13,842 nt of DNA from an uncultured Collinsella sp. (GCA_900755005.1 CAAEEX010000127.1:1-13842); one strand, 5' to 3'; counted from the stretch's first letter, positions 1 through 6,595 are shown. Notes: generated by a model not told the origin, from the sequence alone. Numbers and translations: made by a program.

Positions 1-2
1 CC

Positions 3-623
3 ACCAAGGAACTCATCGCCGCGCTCGAGGAGGCCGCAGCCCGCATTCTGCGCGCCGGCTGGGATGAGGGCGGCGCGGGCGCCGAGGTCGTGGCGGTCAA
101 TGCCGCGACCGGCGAGACGCTTGGCCCCGTCGACCGCATCGATGCCCATGCCGGTGAGGGCATTCTGCATCAGGCATTTCTGACGCTTCTGGTCGAGGGC
201 CAGGGCGAAGACGCACGCCTGCTGCTCTGTCGTCGCAGTCCGCTCAAACGCCTGTGGGGCGGGGTGCTGGCCGATAGCTGTGCCGGCCATCCGCTCCCCG
301 GGGAGGACGTTGTCGCCGCGACGGCGCGCCGCATCAACGAAGAGCTCGGCATCACGCGCGCACCCGACCAGCTCAAACACCTCGGTCACGTGACCTACCG
401 CGAGGACCACGGCGACGGCCGCTGCGAGTGCGAATGGTGCGAGGTCTACCTTGCCCATGTTGAGCCGGGCGAGCTGCATATCAACCAAGAGGAGATCTCG
501 GAAGTGCGCCGCGTGGCCCCGTTCGAGCTTAAAGGCTACCTGCAGGGTCACCCCGAGCAGCTGGCCCCCTGGCTTCGCGAGGCCCTCAGCGACCCATCCA
601 TCCGTACGGATCTCGCTATGTGA
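3..623 (+). CDS. idi: Isopentenyl-diphosphate delta-isomerase type 1 (5' truncated)
   Basis: This Nudix-fold enzyme interconverts IPP and DMAPP in the cytoplasm for isoprenoid synthesis. The frame is open to the left window edge, so the true start probably lies outside; a GTG at 90 is possible but has a poor ribosome site and would cut into the segment that aligns with the E. coli Idi N-terminus (VNAATGE versus LNAQGVP). Numbering from that GTG, metal-binding histidines sit in IDAHAGEGILHQAF, the Nudix-like region is GHPLPGE to RRINEELG, and the two catalytic glutamates fall in CECEWCEVY, followed by INQEEISE and a Trp in APWLRE. Odd point: the motif reads DSCAGHP, whereas E. coli has NSVCGHP, so the Cys is one residue early and Ala occupies the usual catalytic position. 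The family call is firm; isomerase activity is less certain. The last codon and TGA stop are part of a palindromic repeat. Confidence 0.85.
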   Translation, partial: TKELIAALEEAAARILRAGWDEGGAGAEVVAVNAATGETLGPVDRIDAHAGEGILHQAFLTLLVEGQGEDARLLLCRRSPLKRLWGGVLADSCAGHPLPGEDVVAATARRINEELGITRAPDQLKHLGHVTYREDHGDGRCECEWCEVYLAHVEPGELHINQEEISEVRRVAPFELKGYLQGHPEQLAPWLREALSDPSIRTDLAM

Positions 624-649
624 AACAAAAGACAGTCCCTTTGCCACAT
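618..649. repeat. Degenerate stop-codon palindrome, family A copy 1
   Basis: An imperfect inverted repeat made of ATGTGAAACAAAAGAC, a central A, and GTCCCTTTGCCACAT. It contains the final ATG codon and the TGA stop of the isomerase gene. It is clearly related to the perfect copy at 5525-5555, with the left arm decayed (an extra base and GGG changed to AAG). There is no T-run directly after it, so it is not a textbook intrinsic terminator. Confidence 0.7.
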
Positions 650-651
650 CC

Positions 652-716
652 AAATCGTCACAACATTCGATGAAAATTTCGAAATCGAGGAAAAGCGTCG
701 AATGTTGTGACGGTTT
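652..716. repeat. Inverted repeat, family B copy 1
   Basis: Outer arms of 19 nt (652-670 and 698-716) share the core GTCACAACATTCGA / TCGAATGTTGTGAC. Inside is a small stem, TTTCG-AAAT-CGAGG, using G-T pairs. A T-run follows (TTTTT at 713-717), so on the + strand it could act as a weak terminator. A near-identical copy lies at 5581-5640, in both cases a few bases after a family A palindrome. Confidence 0.8.
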
Positions 717-785
717 TTGCCCAGAGGATCGCTTCTCATCCAAAAATCCCGCTTGACTGTATTGCCACAACACAGCGCAACGTAA

Positions 786-814
786 GGGGTGTCCGATAAC
801 GGGCGCCCCTTTTT
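786..814 (+). terminator. Intrinsic terminator upstream of the transporter gene
   Basis: GGGGTGTCCG (786-795), loop ATAA, CGGGCGCCCC (800-809) form a 10-bp stem with two G-T pairs, followed by five T residues (810-814). It ends 53 nt before the transporter ATG. It may simply end the isomerase transcript. I see no convincing promoter between it and the ATG, so it could also sit in the leader of the transporter-decarboxylase transcript and act as an attenuator. Confidence 0.75.
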
Positions 815-867
815 AAGTGGCAACGTGGCCGCGAATCCGGAGCGCCCCCAACAAGAAAGGTGGGGAG

Positions 868-2325
868 ATGGAAGCGGAAAAGAAGGCGTTTAAGATCACC
901 AAGCGCGAAATTGGCTTTGTGCTGGGTATCGTTGTCTTTTTGCTGGTGAAGTTTCTTCCTTTGGCGGAGCTGAGCTCGACGGTCGAGCTCGCGGTCGGCG
1001 CTCAGACCTGTCTGGCACTGACGCTCGCCACGGTGGTGTTCTGGGCATGTGGCGTGGCGCAGCCGGGCTTTGTGGGCCTGCTCTACTGCGCGCTGCTCGT
1101 TCTGTTCAAGGTGTGCGTGGACGACACGGGCGCCGCGAGCATCTCGGCGACAGTCGCCTCCACGTTTAGCTCGTGGACCAAAGCCACCATGTGGCTCGTC
1201 ATTGGTGCCTACCTCATCGCCAGCGCGGTCAAGGAGTCGGGCCTGGGCGAGCGCATCGCCTATGCGTTTATGCTCAAGTTCGTGCGCGACGCCAAGTCGC
1301 TCATCATCTCGATCTTCGCTCTCACCTTTGTGCTGTCGCTGCTGATCCCGCATCCGTTCCCCCGCGCCTTCCTCATTCTCGCCGTCGTCTCGGTCATCGC
1401 CGAGTCCGCCGGCTACGGTGACGACGACAAGGGTAAGCTCGGCTTCCTCGTGTTTGCCGCTGCTGCCCCGGGCTCCATGTTCTTCCTGACGGGCGACTCC
1501 ACACTCAACCCGCTCGTTGCGCAGTACAGCGCCGAGGCCGGCGGCATGAGCCCGTCCTTTGTCGACTGGTTCCTGTACATGAGCGTGCCTATGCTGGTCG
1601 CGCTGCTGTGCACCCTGTTCTTGGGCCTCTTCCTCTTTAAGCCCAGCAAGGAGCTCGTCTACGATCGCGAGCAGATCGTGGCCAAGCAGGCCGCGCTCGG
1701 CAAGCTCTCCGTCAAGGAGATCCGCACCATCGTGTGGCTTGTCATCGCCATCGCGCTGTGGCTCACCGTCTCGGGCGATTACATCGGCTGGGTGACACTT
1801 GCCATCGGTGTCGCGCTCGCCATGCCCATCATCGGCGAGGTCCTTACCCCCGCCAGCTGGAACGCTGTCGACATCAAGTCCCTCATGTTCCTGACGGCCG
1901 CCATGGCCGTGGGTTCCGTGGGCGGTGCCACCGGCATGAACGCCTGGATCGCCGATGTCGTGCTTCCCAGCTCCGTGCCCGAGAACATCTTCCTGTTCGC
2001 CCTGCTTGTCGCCGCGCTCTCCATGATCATCCACATGTTCATGGGCTCGGTCATGGCCGTGCTCGGCGTGTGCGTGCCGGCGTTCATCAGCTTCGCGGCC
2101 GGCTCCAGCGTGAGCCCGCTCGCCGTGGCGCTCATCGTCTTCACGTCCATCAACATCCACTACATCCTGCCGTTCCACAACCTGCCGATCCTTATCGGCG
2201 AGGGCAAGGACGCCGGCGGCTACACCTCCAAAGAGGCTATGCGCATGGGCATTCCCCTCACTGCGGTCGTCTTTATCGTCGTGCTGGTCGAGGCCGCCTG
2301 GTTCCACCTCTTTGGCCTGATGTAA
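868..2325 (+). CDS. DASS/SLC13-like anion permease, probable aromatic acid transporter
   Basis: A 485-residue polytopic inner-membrane protein with roughly twelve hydrophobic segments and a soluble loop near residues 255-280 (KPSKELVYDRE). Its length and its C-terminal LPFHNLPILIGEG to YTSKEAMRMGIPL segment suit the divalent anion/Na+ symporter family. The ATG at 868 is chosen because AAAGGTGGGGAG lies immediately upstream; an in-frame ATG at 817 lacks a ribosome site. I do not find the two Ser-Asn-Thr signatures typical of sodium-coupled members; the equivalent regions read IPHPFPRAF and FMGSVMAVLG. It is followed 143 nt later by genes for a UbiD decarboxylase and its prenyltransferase, and Lactobacillus plantarum likewise has a gallate permease gene near its gallate decarboxylase genes, so import of the decarboxylase substrate is the best guess. 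The substrate and coupling ion are not shown by the sequence. Confidence 0.75.
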   Translation: MEAEKKAFKITKREIGFVLGIVVFLLVKFLPLAELSSTVELAVGAQTCLALTLATVVFWACGVAQPGFVGLLYCALLVLFKVCVDDTGAASISATVASTFSSWTKATMWLVIGAYLIASAVKESGLGERIAYAFMLKFVRDAKSLIISIFALTFVLSLLIPHPFPRAFLILAVVSVIAESAGYGDDDKGKLGFLVFAAAAPGSMFFLTGDSTLNPLVAQYSAEAGGMSPSFVDWFLYMSVPMLVALLCTLFLGLFLFKPSKELVYDREQIVAKQAALGKLSVKEIRTIVWLVIAIALWLTVSGDYIGWVTLAIGVALAMPIIGEVLTPASWNAVDIKSLMFLTAAMAVGSVGGATGMNAWIADVVLPSSVPENIFLFALLVAALSMIIHMFMGSVMAVLGVCVPAFISFAAGSSVSPLAVALIVFTSINIHYILPFHNLPILIGEGKDAGGYTSKEAMRMGIPLTAVVFIVVLVEAAWFHLFGLM

Positions 2326-2330
2326 GCGGT

Positions 2331-2363
2331 CGAGCGCTTGGGCTGTAAGCAGCCGAGTGCTCG
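2331..2363 (+). other. Stem-loop just after the transporter stop codon
   Basis: CGAGCGCTTGGGCTG (2331-2345), loop TAAG, CAGCCGAGTGCTCG (2350-2363) pair with two G-T pairs and one bulged G. The stem begins 5 nt after the TAA stop. With no T-run it is more likely to protect the 3' end of the transporter message or mark a processing point than to terminate transcription. Confidence 0.5.
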
Positions 2364-2420
2364 AACTGCGAGTGGCCGAGCGTCCCATCTATGAGCGCCG
2401 CGGCCCCACTACGTTACCCA

Positions 2421-2446
2421 GCCCGGCGGCATCCTCGCCGCCGGGC
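2421..2446 (+). other. GC-rich stem-loop upstream of the ubiD-like gene
   Basis: A perfect 10-bp stem, GCCCGGCGGC / GCCGCCGGGC, with loop ATCCTC. It ends 22 nt before the ATG at 2469, and the ribosome site GAAAGGAG lies between. No T-run follows. It could lower read-through from the transporter gene or shape translation of the decarboxylase; neither is proven. Confidence 0.55.
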
Positions 2447-2468
2447 ACTCTCCCGAAAGGAGCACGCT

Positions 2469-3956
2469 ATGTCCACTACCGATGCTTCCCAGATCCACGA
2501 CCTGCGCTCCGCACTCGACTTTTTGCGCAAGATGCCGGGCCAGCTGCTCGAGACCGACACCCAGGTCGATCCCGATGCCGAGGTTTCGGGCGTCTATCGC
2601 CACGTCGGTGCCGGCGGCACCGTTATGCGTCCGACCAAAGAGGGTCCGGCGATGGTCTTCAACAACGTCAAGGGCTTTGACGACGCCAAGGTCTGCATCG
2701 GCATGCTTGCCAGCCGCAAGCGCGTTGCCGCCCTGCTCGACCTGGATGAGGAGCACCTGGGCCTCGAGATCGGTAAGCGCTTCGAGAACCTGATCGCGCC
2801 CGAGCAGATCGCCGAGGGTGCGCACGTCGACTGCCAAGAGGTCGTGTACAAGGCGACCGACGAGGGCTTTGACCTGCGCAAGATCGTTCCCGCTCCTACC
2901 AACACGCCCGTCGACGGCGGCCCCTACATCACCATGGGCCTCGCCTACGGCACGAGCCCCGACGGCTCCCAGTCCGACGTGACCATCCACCGTTTCTCCT
3001 GCGTCGACAAGGACAAGCTCGCCATGTGGATTACCCCCGGCAGCCGTCACCTGGGCGCGTTCTTTGACGAGTACTGCCAGCGTGGCGAGGATATGCCCAT
3101 CTCCATCTCCATCGGTTTGGACCCCGCCGTGTACATGTGCTGCGGTTTTGAGGCTCCCACCACACCGCTCGGCTTCAACGAGCTGCAAATTGCCGGCGCC
3201 CTGCGCGGCCACGCTGTCGAGCTTGCCGACTGCGTCACCGTTCCGCAGAAGTGCATCGCCAATGCCGAGTACGTGCTCGAGGGCTACCTCATGCACGACG
3301 AGACCATCAACGAGGACGTCAACGGCCACGGCTACGCCATGCCCGAGTTCCCCGGCTACACCGGCGGCGCCAAGGTCTGCCCGGTGATCAAGATCACCGC
3401 CGTCACCACGCGCGTCAATCCCATCATGGAGAGCTGCATCGGCCCTTCGCACGAGCACGTTTCCATGGCCGGCATCCCCACCGAGGCTTCCATCTACAAG
3501 ATGGTCGAGACCGCCATCCCGGGCCGCCTGCTCAACGTCCACGCTGCCCCCTGCGGCGGCGGCAAGTTCGTTGCCATCATGCAGTTTAAGAAGTCGAGCA
3601 AAAATGACGAGGGCCGTCAGCGCAACGCCGCCATGCTCGCCTTCTCGGCATTCTCCGAGCTCAAGCACGTCATCCTTGTTGACGAGGATGTCGATATCTT
3701 CGATATGAGCGACGTGATGTGGGCCATGACCACGCGCTTCCAGGCCGACGTCGACCTCATCACCATCCCCGGCTGCCACTGCCACGTGCTCGACCCGTCC
3801 AACGACCCCGCGTTCGACCCCACGATTCGCGAGCACGGCATCGCCTGCAAGGCCATCTTCGACTGCACGGTCCCGTTCGACCTCAAGAAGAACTTCATTC
3901 GCTCGCAGTTCATGGAGATCGACAAGGACAAGTGGGCCAAGGAGATTGCTTTCTAG
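2469..3956 (+). CDS. UbiD-family decarboxylase, gallate/hydroxybenzoate decarboxylase (LpdC-like)
   Basis: This 495-residue cytoplasmic enzyme should remove CO2 from an aromatic acid using prenylated FMN. It matches my recollection of L. plantarum gallate decarboxylase LpdC along its whole length: DPDAEVSGVYRHVGAGG, RPTKEGPAMVFNNVKGF, YKATDEGFDLRKIV, APTNTPVDGGPYIT, SDVTIHR, GPSHEHVSMAGIPTEAS and ILVDEDVDIFDMSDVMWAM. The His in SRHLGAF and Glu in AVELADC align with metal-ligand positions of E. coli UbiD, and Glu293 in MPEFPGY aligns with the acidic residue of its GDHTGY segment. ATG 2469 has AAAGGAG six bases upstream and fits the LpdC N-terminus; an earlier in-frame ATG at 2391 lacks support. 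The next gene encodes the cofactor-making partner. No gene for the small third subunit (LpdD-like) is present. Gallate, protocatechuate and 4-hydroxybenzoate are all possible substrates. Confidence 0.9.
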   Translation: MSTTDASQIHDLRSALDFLRKMPGQLLETDTQVDPDAEVSGVYRHVGAGGTVMRPTKEGPAMVFNNVKGFDDAKVCIGMLASRKRVAALLDLDEEHLGLEIGKRFENLIAPEQIAEGAHVDCQEVVYKATDEGFDLRKIVPAPTNTPVDGGPYITMGLAYGTSPDGSQSDVTIHRFSCVDKDKLAMWITPGSRHLGAFFDEYCQRGEDMPISISIGLDPAVYMCCGFEAPTTPLGFNELQIAGALRGHAVELADCVTVPQKCIANAEYVLEGYLMHDETINEDVNGHGYAMPEFPGYTGGAKVCPVIKITAVTTRVNPIMESCIGPSHEHVSMAGIPTEASIYKMVETAIPGRLLNVHAAPCGGGKFVAIMQFKKSSKNDEGRQRNAAMLAFSAFSELKHVILVDEDVDIFDMSDVMWAMTTRFQADVDLITIPGCHCHVLDPSNDPAFDPTIREHGIACKAIFDCTVPFDLKKNFIRSQFMEIDKDKWAKEIAF

Positions 3957-3989
3957 TAAGTAGCCCTACCAAGTAGTTAAGGAGCCGTC

Positions 3990-4568
3990 ATGCCTGAGTC
4001 TTCTGTCCGTCCCCGTCGCATTGTCGTTGGCGTGTCTGGCGCCAGCGGTGCCGCGCTGGGTCTTGAGTGCCTCAAATGCCTGCGCCAGGCAGGTGCCGAG
4101 TCGGCGCTTGTCGTCACGCGCGGGGGAGAGATCACCATCGAGCAGGAGCTCGGCATGACGCTCGACGAGTTTGCCACGCATGCCGATGTGGTCTACGACA
4201 ACAAGAACATCGGCGCTGCCATCGCAAGCGGCACCTATCCGGTCGATGGCATGATCGTGGCACCCTGCTCCATGAAGACGCTCGCCGGCATCGCGAGCGG
4301 CTACAGCGAAAACCTGTTGCTGCGTGCGGCCGACGTGCAGATGAAAGAGCAGCGCCGCCTGGTGCTCATGGTGCGCGAGACGCCCTTCAGCGCCATTCAT
4401 GTCGACAACATGGCGCGCCTGGCGCGCGTACCGGGCGTCATGCTCATGCCGCCCATGCTCACGTTTTACAACGGCCCCGCCACGCTCGATGACGCGGTGC
4501 ATCACATCGCCGCCAAGGCGCTCGAGGCCGTCGGCGTGTCATGTGCAAACTATAAGCGCTGGTCATAG
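3990..4568 (+). CDS. ubiX: UbiX/LpdB-type flavin prenyltransferase
   Basis: This 192-residue flavoprotein joins a dimethylallyl group to FMN, making the prenyl-FMN cofactor needed by UbiD enzymes. The N-terminal FMN-binding motif is VVGVSGASGAA (residues 12-22). Family blocks follow in order: GAAIASGTYPVDGMIVAPCS, MKTLAGIASGYSENL, RAADVQMKEQRRLVL, RETPFSAIHVDNM and MPPMLTFYN, ending in YKRWS as in LpdB-type proteins. The start has TTAAGGAG five bases upstream. The gene lies 33 nt after the decarboxylase stop and is almost surely co-transcribed with it. The name pad1 or bsdB is used for some such genes; ubiX is the family symbol. The dimethylallyl donor ultimately comes from DMAPP, the product of the isomerase encoded at the left edge, a metabolic link that may be coincidental. 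Confidence 0.92.
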   Translation: MPESSVRPRRIVVGVSGASGAALGLECLKCLRQAGAESALVVTRGGEITIEQELGMTLDEFATHADVVYDNKNIGAAIASGTYPVDGMIVAPCSMKTLAGIASGYSENLLLRAADVQMKEQRRLVLMVRETPFSAIHVDNMARLARVPGVMLMPPMLTFYNGPATLDDAVHHIAAKALEAVGVSCANYKRWS

Positions 4569-4600
4569 GCGTCTTTAGGGTAGGATACGAGTAGTGTTTG

Positions 4601-4630
4601 AGCCCGCTGCCCCTGTGGGCGGCGGGCTTT
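4601..4630 (+). terminator. Probable terminator after the ubiX gene
   Basis: AGCCCGCTGCCC (4601-4612), loop CTGT, GGGCGGCGGGCT (4617-4628) form a 12-bp stem with a single T-G pair, followed only by a short TTT (4628-4630). It lies 32 nt after the ubiX stop and 30 nt before the regulator ATG. The U-tract is weak, so termination may be partial and the regulator gene could receive read-through. Confidence 0.6.
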
Positions 4631-4660
4631 GTGCGCAAAAGGGATGTGTCGGGAGGACCT

Positions 4661-5530
4661 ATGCAGACGGGCATGTATGCGATTAGCGAGATGGCGAGCT
4701 TGTTTAACGTTTCGCGCCAAACGCTCATCTACTACGACAAGATCGGTCTGTTTAAACCCGCCGTGGTGAACGAAAAGGGCTACCGTTTCTATTCGCCCAC
4801 GCAGATCCCGCTCATGCGTCTGATCTGCATGCTGCGCGACCTGGGGCTCGAACTCGACGAGATTGACCGCCTGACCTCGACGTTCGACATTGGCGAGATG
4901 ACCGATCACCTGCGCTCGCGGGTGCAGGCGCTCGATGAGCAGATTGCCGGGCTCAAAGCCGAGCGCGCGAGCGTACAGGAGCGTCTAAGCTTTTACGACG
5001 AGGCGGTTTACTGGCGCGAGCGCGAGGGCAAGCCGGAGCTCAAGCAATTCGAGCGTCGCTACGTGGTCTTTGAGGAGTTTCCGGGCGATATCGAGCGCGG
5101 CCGCTCGATGCTGCACCCTACGCTCATGCGGGCAATCCTGCGCATGCGTACGTTGACGGGCACGCGCCCCATGCGCGGTTGGGGCGCCATGCTGCGTCGC
5201 GAGGCGCTGCATTCCGACGACCCTATCGCCGGCGCGGGCTCCTTTGCCGTGCTGCCGCGCGGTGTCGAGGAACTGCTGCCGAGCGATCCCGCCGAGCTGG
5301 CAGAGATCGGCATCGAGGTGCTGCCCGAGGGCACATACCTGTGCATGAGCCGCTGGGGTATGCCGTACGAGCCCGAGGGCATCCGCGCCATCGTTGCCTG
5401 CATGGACGAGCACGCGCTCCAGCCCGTTGGCAACGCTTTCGACTTTTGCTACCTCGATACCACGAGCTACGACGAGTCCCACCAAGAGGACTTTTGCTGC
5501 ATCCAAATCCCCGTTACCCTCCAGATGTGA
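4661..5530 (+). CDS. MerR-family transcriptional regulator with C-terminal effector domain
   Basis: A 289-residue DNA-binding regulator. Residues about 6-75 form the MerR winged helix-turn-helix: YAISEMASLFNVSRQTLIYY, then DKIGLFKP, KGYRFYSPTQ and LRDLGLELDEIDRL. Residues about 85-115 are a heptad-rich dimerisation helix (LRSRVQALDEQIAGLKAERA). The remaining ~165 residues resemble the BmrR/GyrI-type ligand-binding domain that senses small organic molecules. ATG 4661 is preceded by GGGAGG at 4651-4656; an in-frame ATG at 4598 would place coding sequence over the terminator stem. It follows the decarboxylase genes on the same strand, so control of aromatic acid uptake and decarboxylation is a reasonable guess, but I found no clear MerR-type operator with a 19-20 bp promoter spacer. 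The last codon and TGA stop belong to a palindromic repeat. Confidence 0.88.
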   Translation: MQTGMYAISEMASLFNVSRQTLIYYDKIGLFKPAVVNEKGYRFYSPTQIPLMRLICMLRDLGLELDEIDRLTSTFDIGEMTDHLRSRVQALDEQIAGLKAERASVQERLSFYDEAVYWREREGKPELKQFERRYVVFEEFPGDIERGRSMLHPTLMRAILRMRTLTGTRPMRGWGAMLRREALHSDDPIAGAGSFAVLPRGVEELLPSDPAELAEIGIEVLPEGTYLCMSRWGMPYEPEGIRAIVACMDEHALQPVGNAFDFCYLDTTSYDESHQEDFCCIQIPVTLQM

Positions 5531-5555
5531 CAAAGGGACAGTCCCTTTGTCACAT
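5525..5555. repeat. Perfect stop-codon palindrome, family A copy 2
   Basis: ATGTGACAAAGGGAC, a central A, then GTCCCTTTGTCACAT give a perfect 15-bp-arm inverted repeat. It includes the last Met codon (5525-5527) and the TGA stop (5528-5530) of the regulator gene. The core GACAAAGGGA / TCCCTTTGTC recurs at 12277-12311 and, decayed, at 618-649. Confidence 0.9.
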
Positions 5556-5580
5556 TCGCGGCATGGCTGCCGCCCAAACC

Positions 5581-5640
5581 GTCACAACATTCGATGAAAA
5601 TCTCGAAAACGAGGAAAAGCGTCGAATGTTGTGACGCTTT
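5581..5640. repeat. Inverted repeat, family B copy 2
   Basis: Arms GTCACAACATTCGA (5581-5594) and TCGAATGTTGTGAC (5622-5635) are identical to those of the copy at 652-716. The inner stem here is TCTCG-AAAA-CGAGG; the C-G pair that replaces a T-G pair of the first copy keeps the fold. A short T-run follows (5638-5641). It lies 25 nt after the family A palindrome. Confidence 0.85.
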
Positions 5641-5725
5641 TCCTGTCTGTGCCGGCGAGCTCCCGTGTCATCTGGGGGTATAAGGCTAGCAAGTGTTTAT
5701 TTGCGAGGCCAAGGGGGCGCCCCGT

Positions 5726-6595
5726 ATGGATATCGATAACTTTGAATGGTGGTATAGCGAGGGCGAGGCTCCGGACGAGGAGTGGGACGAGCCCGCGCCG
5801 TGTGACGTGTCGAGCGACGAGGGCGGGACCGGCAGCGATGCCGCTGTCGAGCCTGAAGCTGCCTCCGATGCCGCCGAGCCCCTGACCTTTGAGCAGGCTT
5901 GGGCCCAAGCCGAGGCCGATGAAGCTAAGGCCGATGCCACGGCCACACTCGGTGAGCCGGCGGACATGTCCATCTCGCCGGCCAAGATCCCGCAGCCGCG
6001 CCATAACATCGACCCCGGCAGTACGGCATCCTTCAGCATTCTCGACGTGCCCTCGCAGGGTGCCCAAGCACCCGCGCCCACACGTCGCCCCGACCTGGCT
6101 CGCGAGGAGGACGCGGGCCGTCGCTCTCCGCTCGGCCCCATCCTCATCGCCTTCATGGCCGGCGTTATCGCATGCTCGGTAATTGGAAACGTCTGGAGCC
6201 ATGTTGAACAACAACGAAAAGACGCCGCCAAGGTCGAGATGTCCGTCGAACAATCGCTCAGCCGCACGCGCTCGGTGCATGTATCGGTCGAGGTCAAGGA
6301 CGGCGCGACGTGGGACACCGCGCGCGGCGACAGCCAGATGCTCGTCCATATCGTGGGCCGCACGCTCAAGGGGCAAGCGATCGACGAGTACCAATACGTC
6401 AATTCCGAAGGTGACGGCATCGAGCTCAAGCCCGGCGACTACGAGCTCACGGTCGATGAGCCGCCCGTCGCCACCGACGGCACGCGTTACCGTGCCTCAA
6501 AGCGCATGGTTCCGGTGAGTTTTAATTCACAGGCGCCCGATACGGTCGATAGCACGCCGCAGGGCGGGTTTGACCTTTACGCTATTGCTCAATAA
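5726..6595 (+). CDS. Unrecognised single-pass membrane protein with acidic cytoplasmic region
   Basis: I do not recognise this 289-residue protein. Residues 1 to about 135 are acidic, Ala/Pro-rich and probably disordered, starting with an aromatic patch (FEWWYSEGE). Arg-rich sequence (APTRRPDLAREEDAGRR) precedes one membrane helix at about 137-158 (ILIAFMAGVIACSVIGNVW), predicting N-terminus in, C-terminus out. The outer ~125 residues look beta-rich (SVHVSVEVKDG, IELKPGDYELTVDE, RMVPVSFN), like small carboxypeptidase-regulatory or Cna-B type folds, though that is only a resemblance. ATG 5726 has AAGGGGG eight bases upstream; a GTG at 5693 with TAAGG would add eleven residues. It is preceded by the repeat cluster and followed 79 nt later by the epimerase gene, so its neighbours give little clue. 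Confidence 0.78.
   Translation: MDIDNFEWWYSEGEAPDEEWDEPAPCDVSSDEGGTGSDAAVEPEAASDAAEPLTFEQAWAQAEADEAKADATATLGEPADMSISPAKIPQPRHNIDPGSTASFSILDVPSQGAQAPAPTRRPDLAREEDAGRRSPLGPILIAFMAGVIACSVIGNVWSHVEQQRKDAAKVEMSVEQSLSRTRSVHVSVEVKDGATWDTARGDSQMLVHIVGRTLKGQAIDEYQYVNSEGDGIELKPGDYELTVDEPPVATDGTRYRASKRMVPVSFNSQAPDTVDSTPQGGFDLYAIAQ

Noticed and set aside
736..2388. Long minus-strand open frame opposite the transporter gene
   Set aside because: Its product is low-complexity His/Asp/Gly/Arg-rich sequence with no recognisable domain, as expected from the reverse complement of high-GC coding DNA. The + strand frame encodes a clear membrane transporter.
2409..3836. Long minus-strand open frame opposite the decarboxylase gene
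   Set aside because: It is repetitive Val/Asp/Gly/His-rich sequence without motifs; the + strand UbiD match covers the full region.
4569..4660. MerR-type operator with a long promoter spacer before the regulator gene
   Set aside because: TAGGAT at 4581-4586 is a weak -10 candidate, but no -35 or dyad centred on a 19-20 bp spacer could be found; the only dyad is the terminator-like stem.
5525..5640. Insertion sequence ends or a degraded transposon
   Set aside because: The inverted repeats lie close together with no transposase frame between or beside them and no clear target duplication; they are better described as small palindromic repeats.
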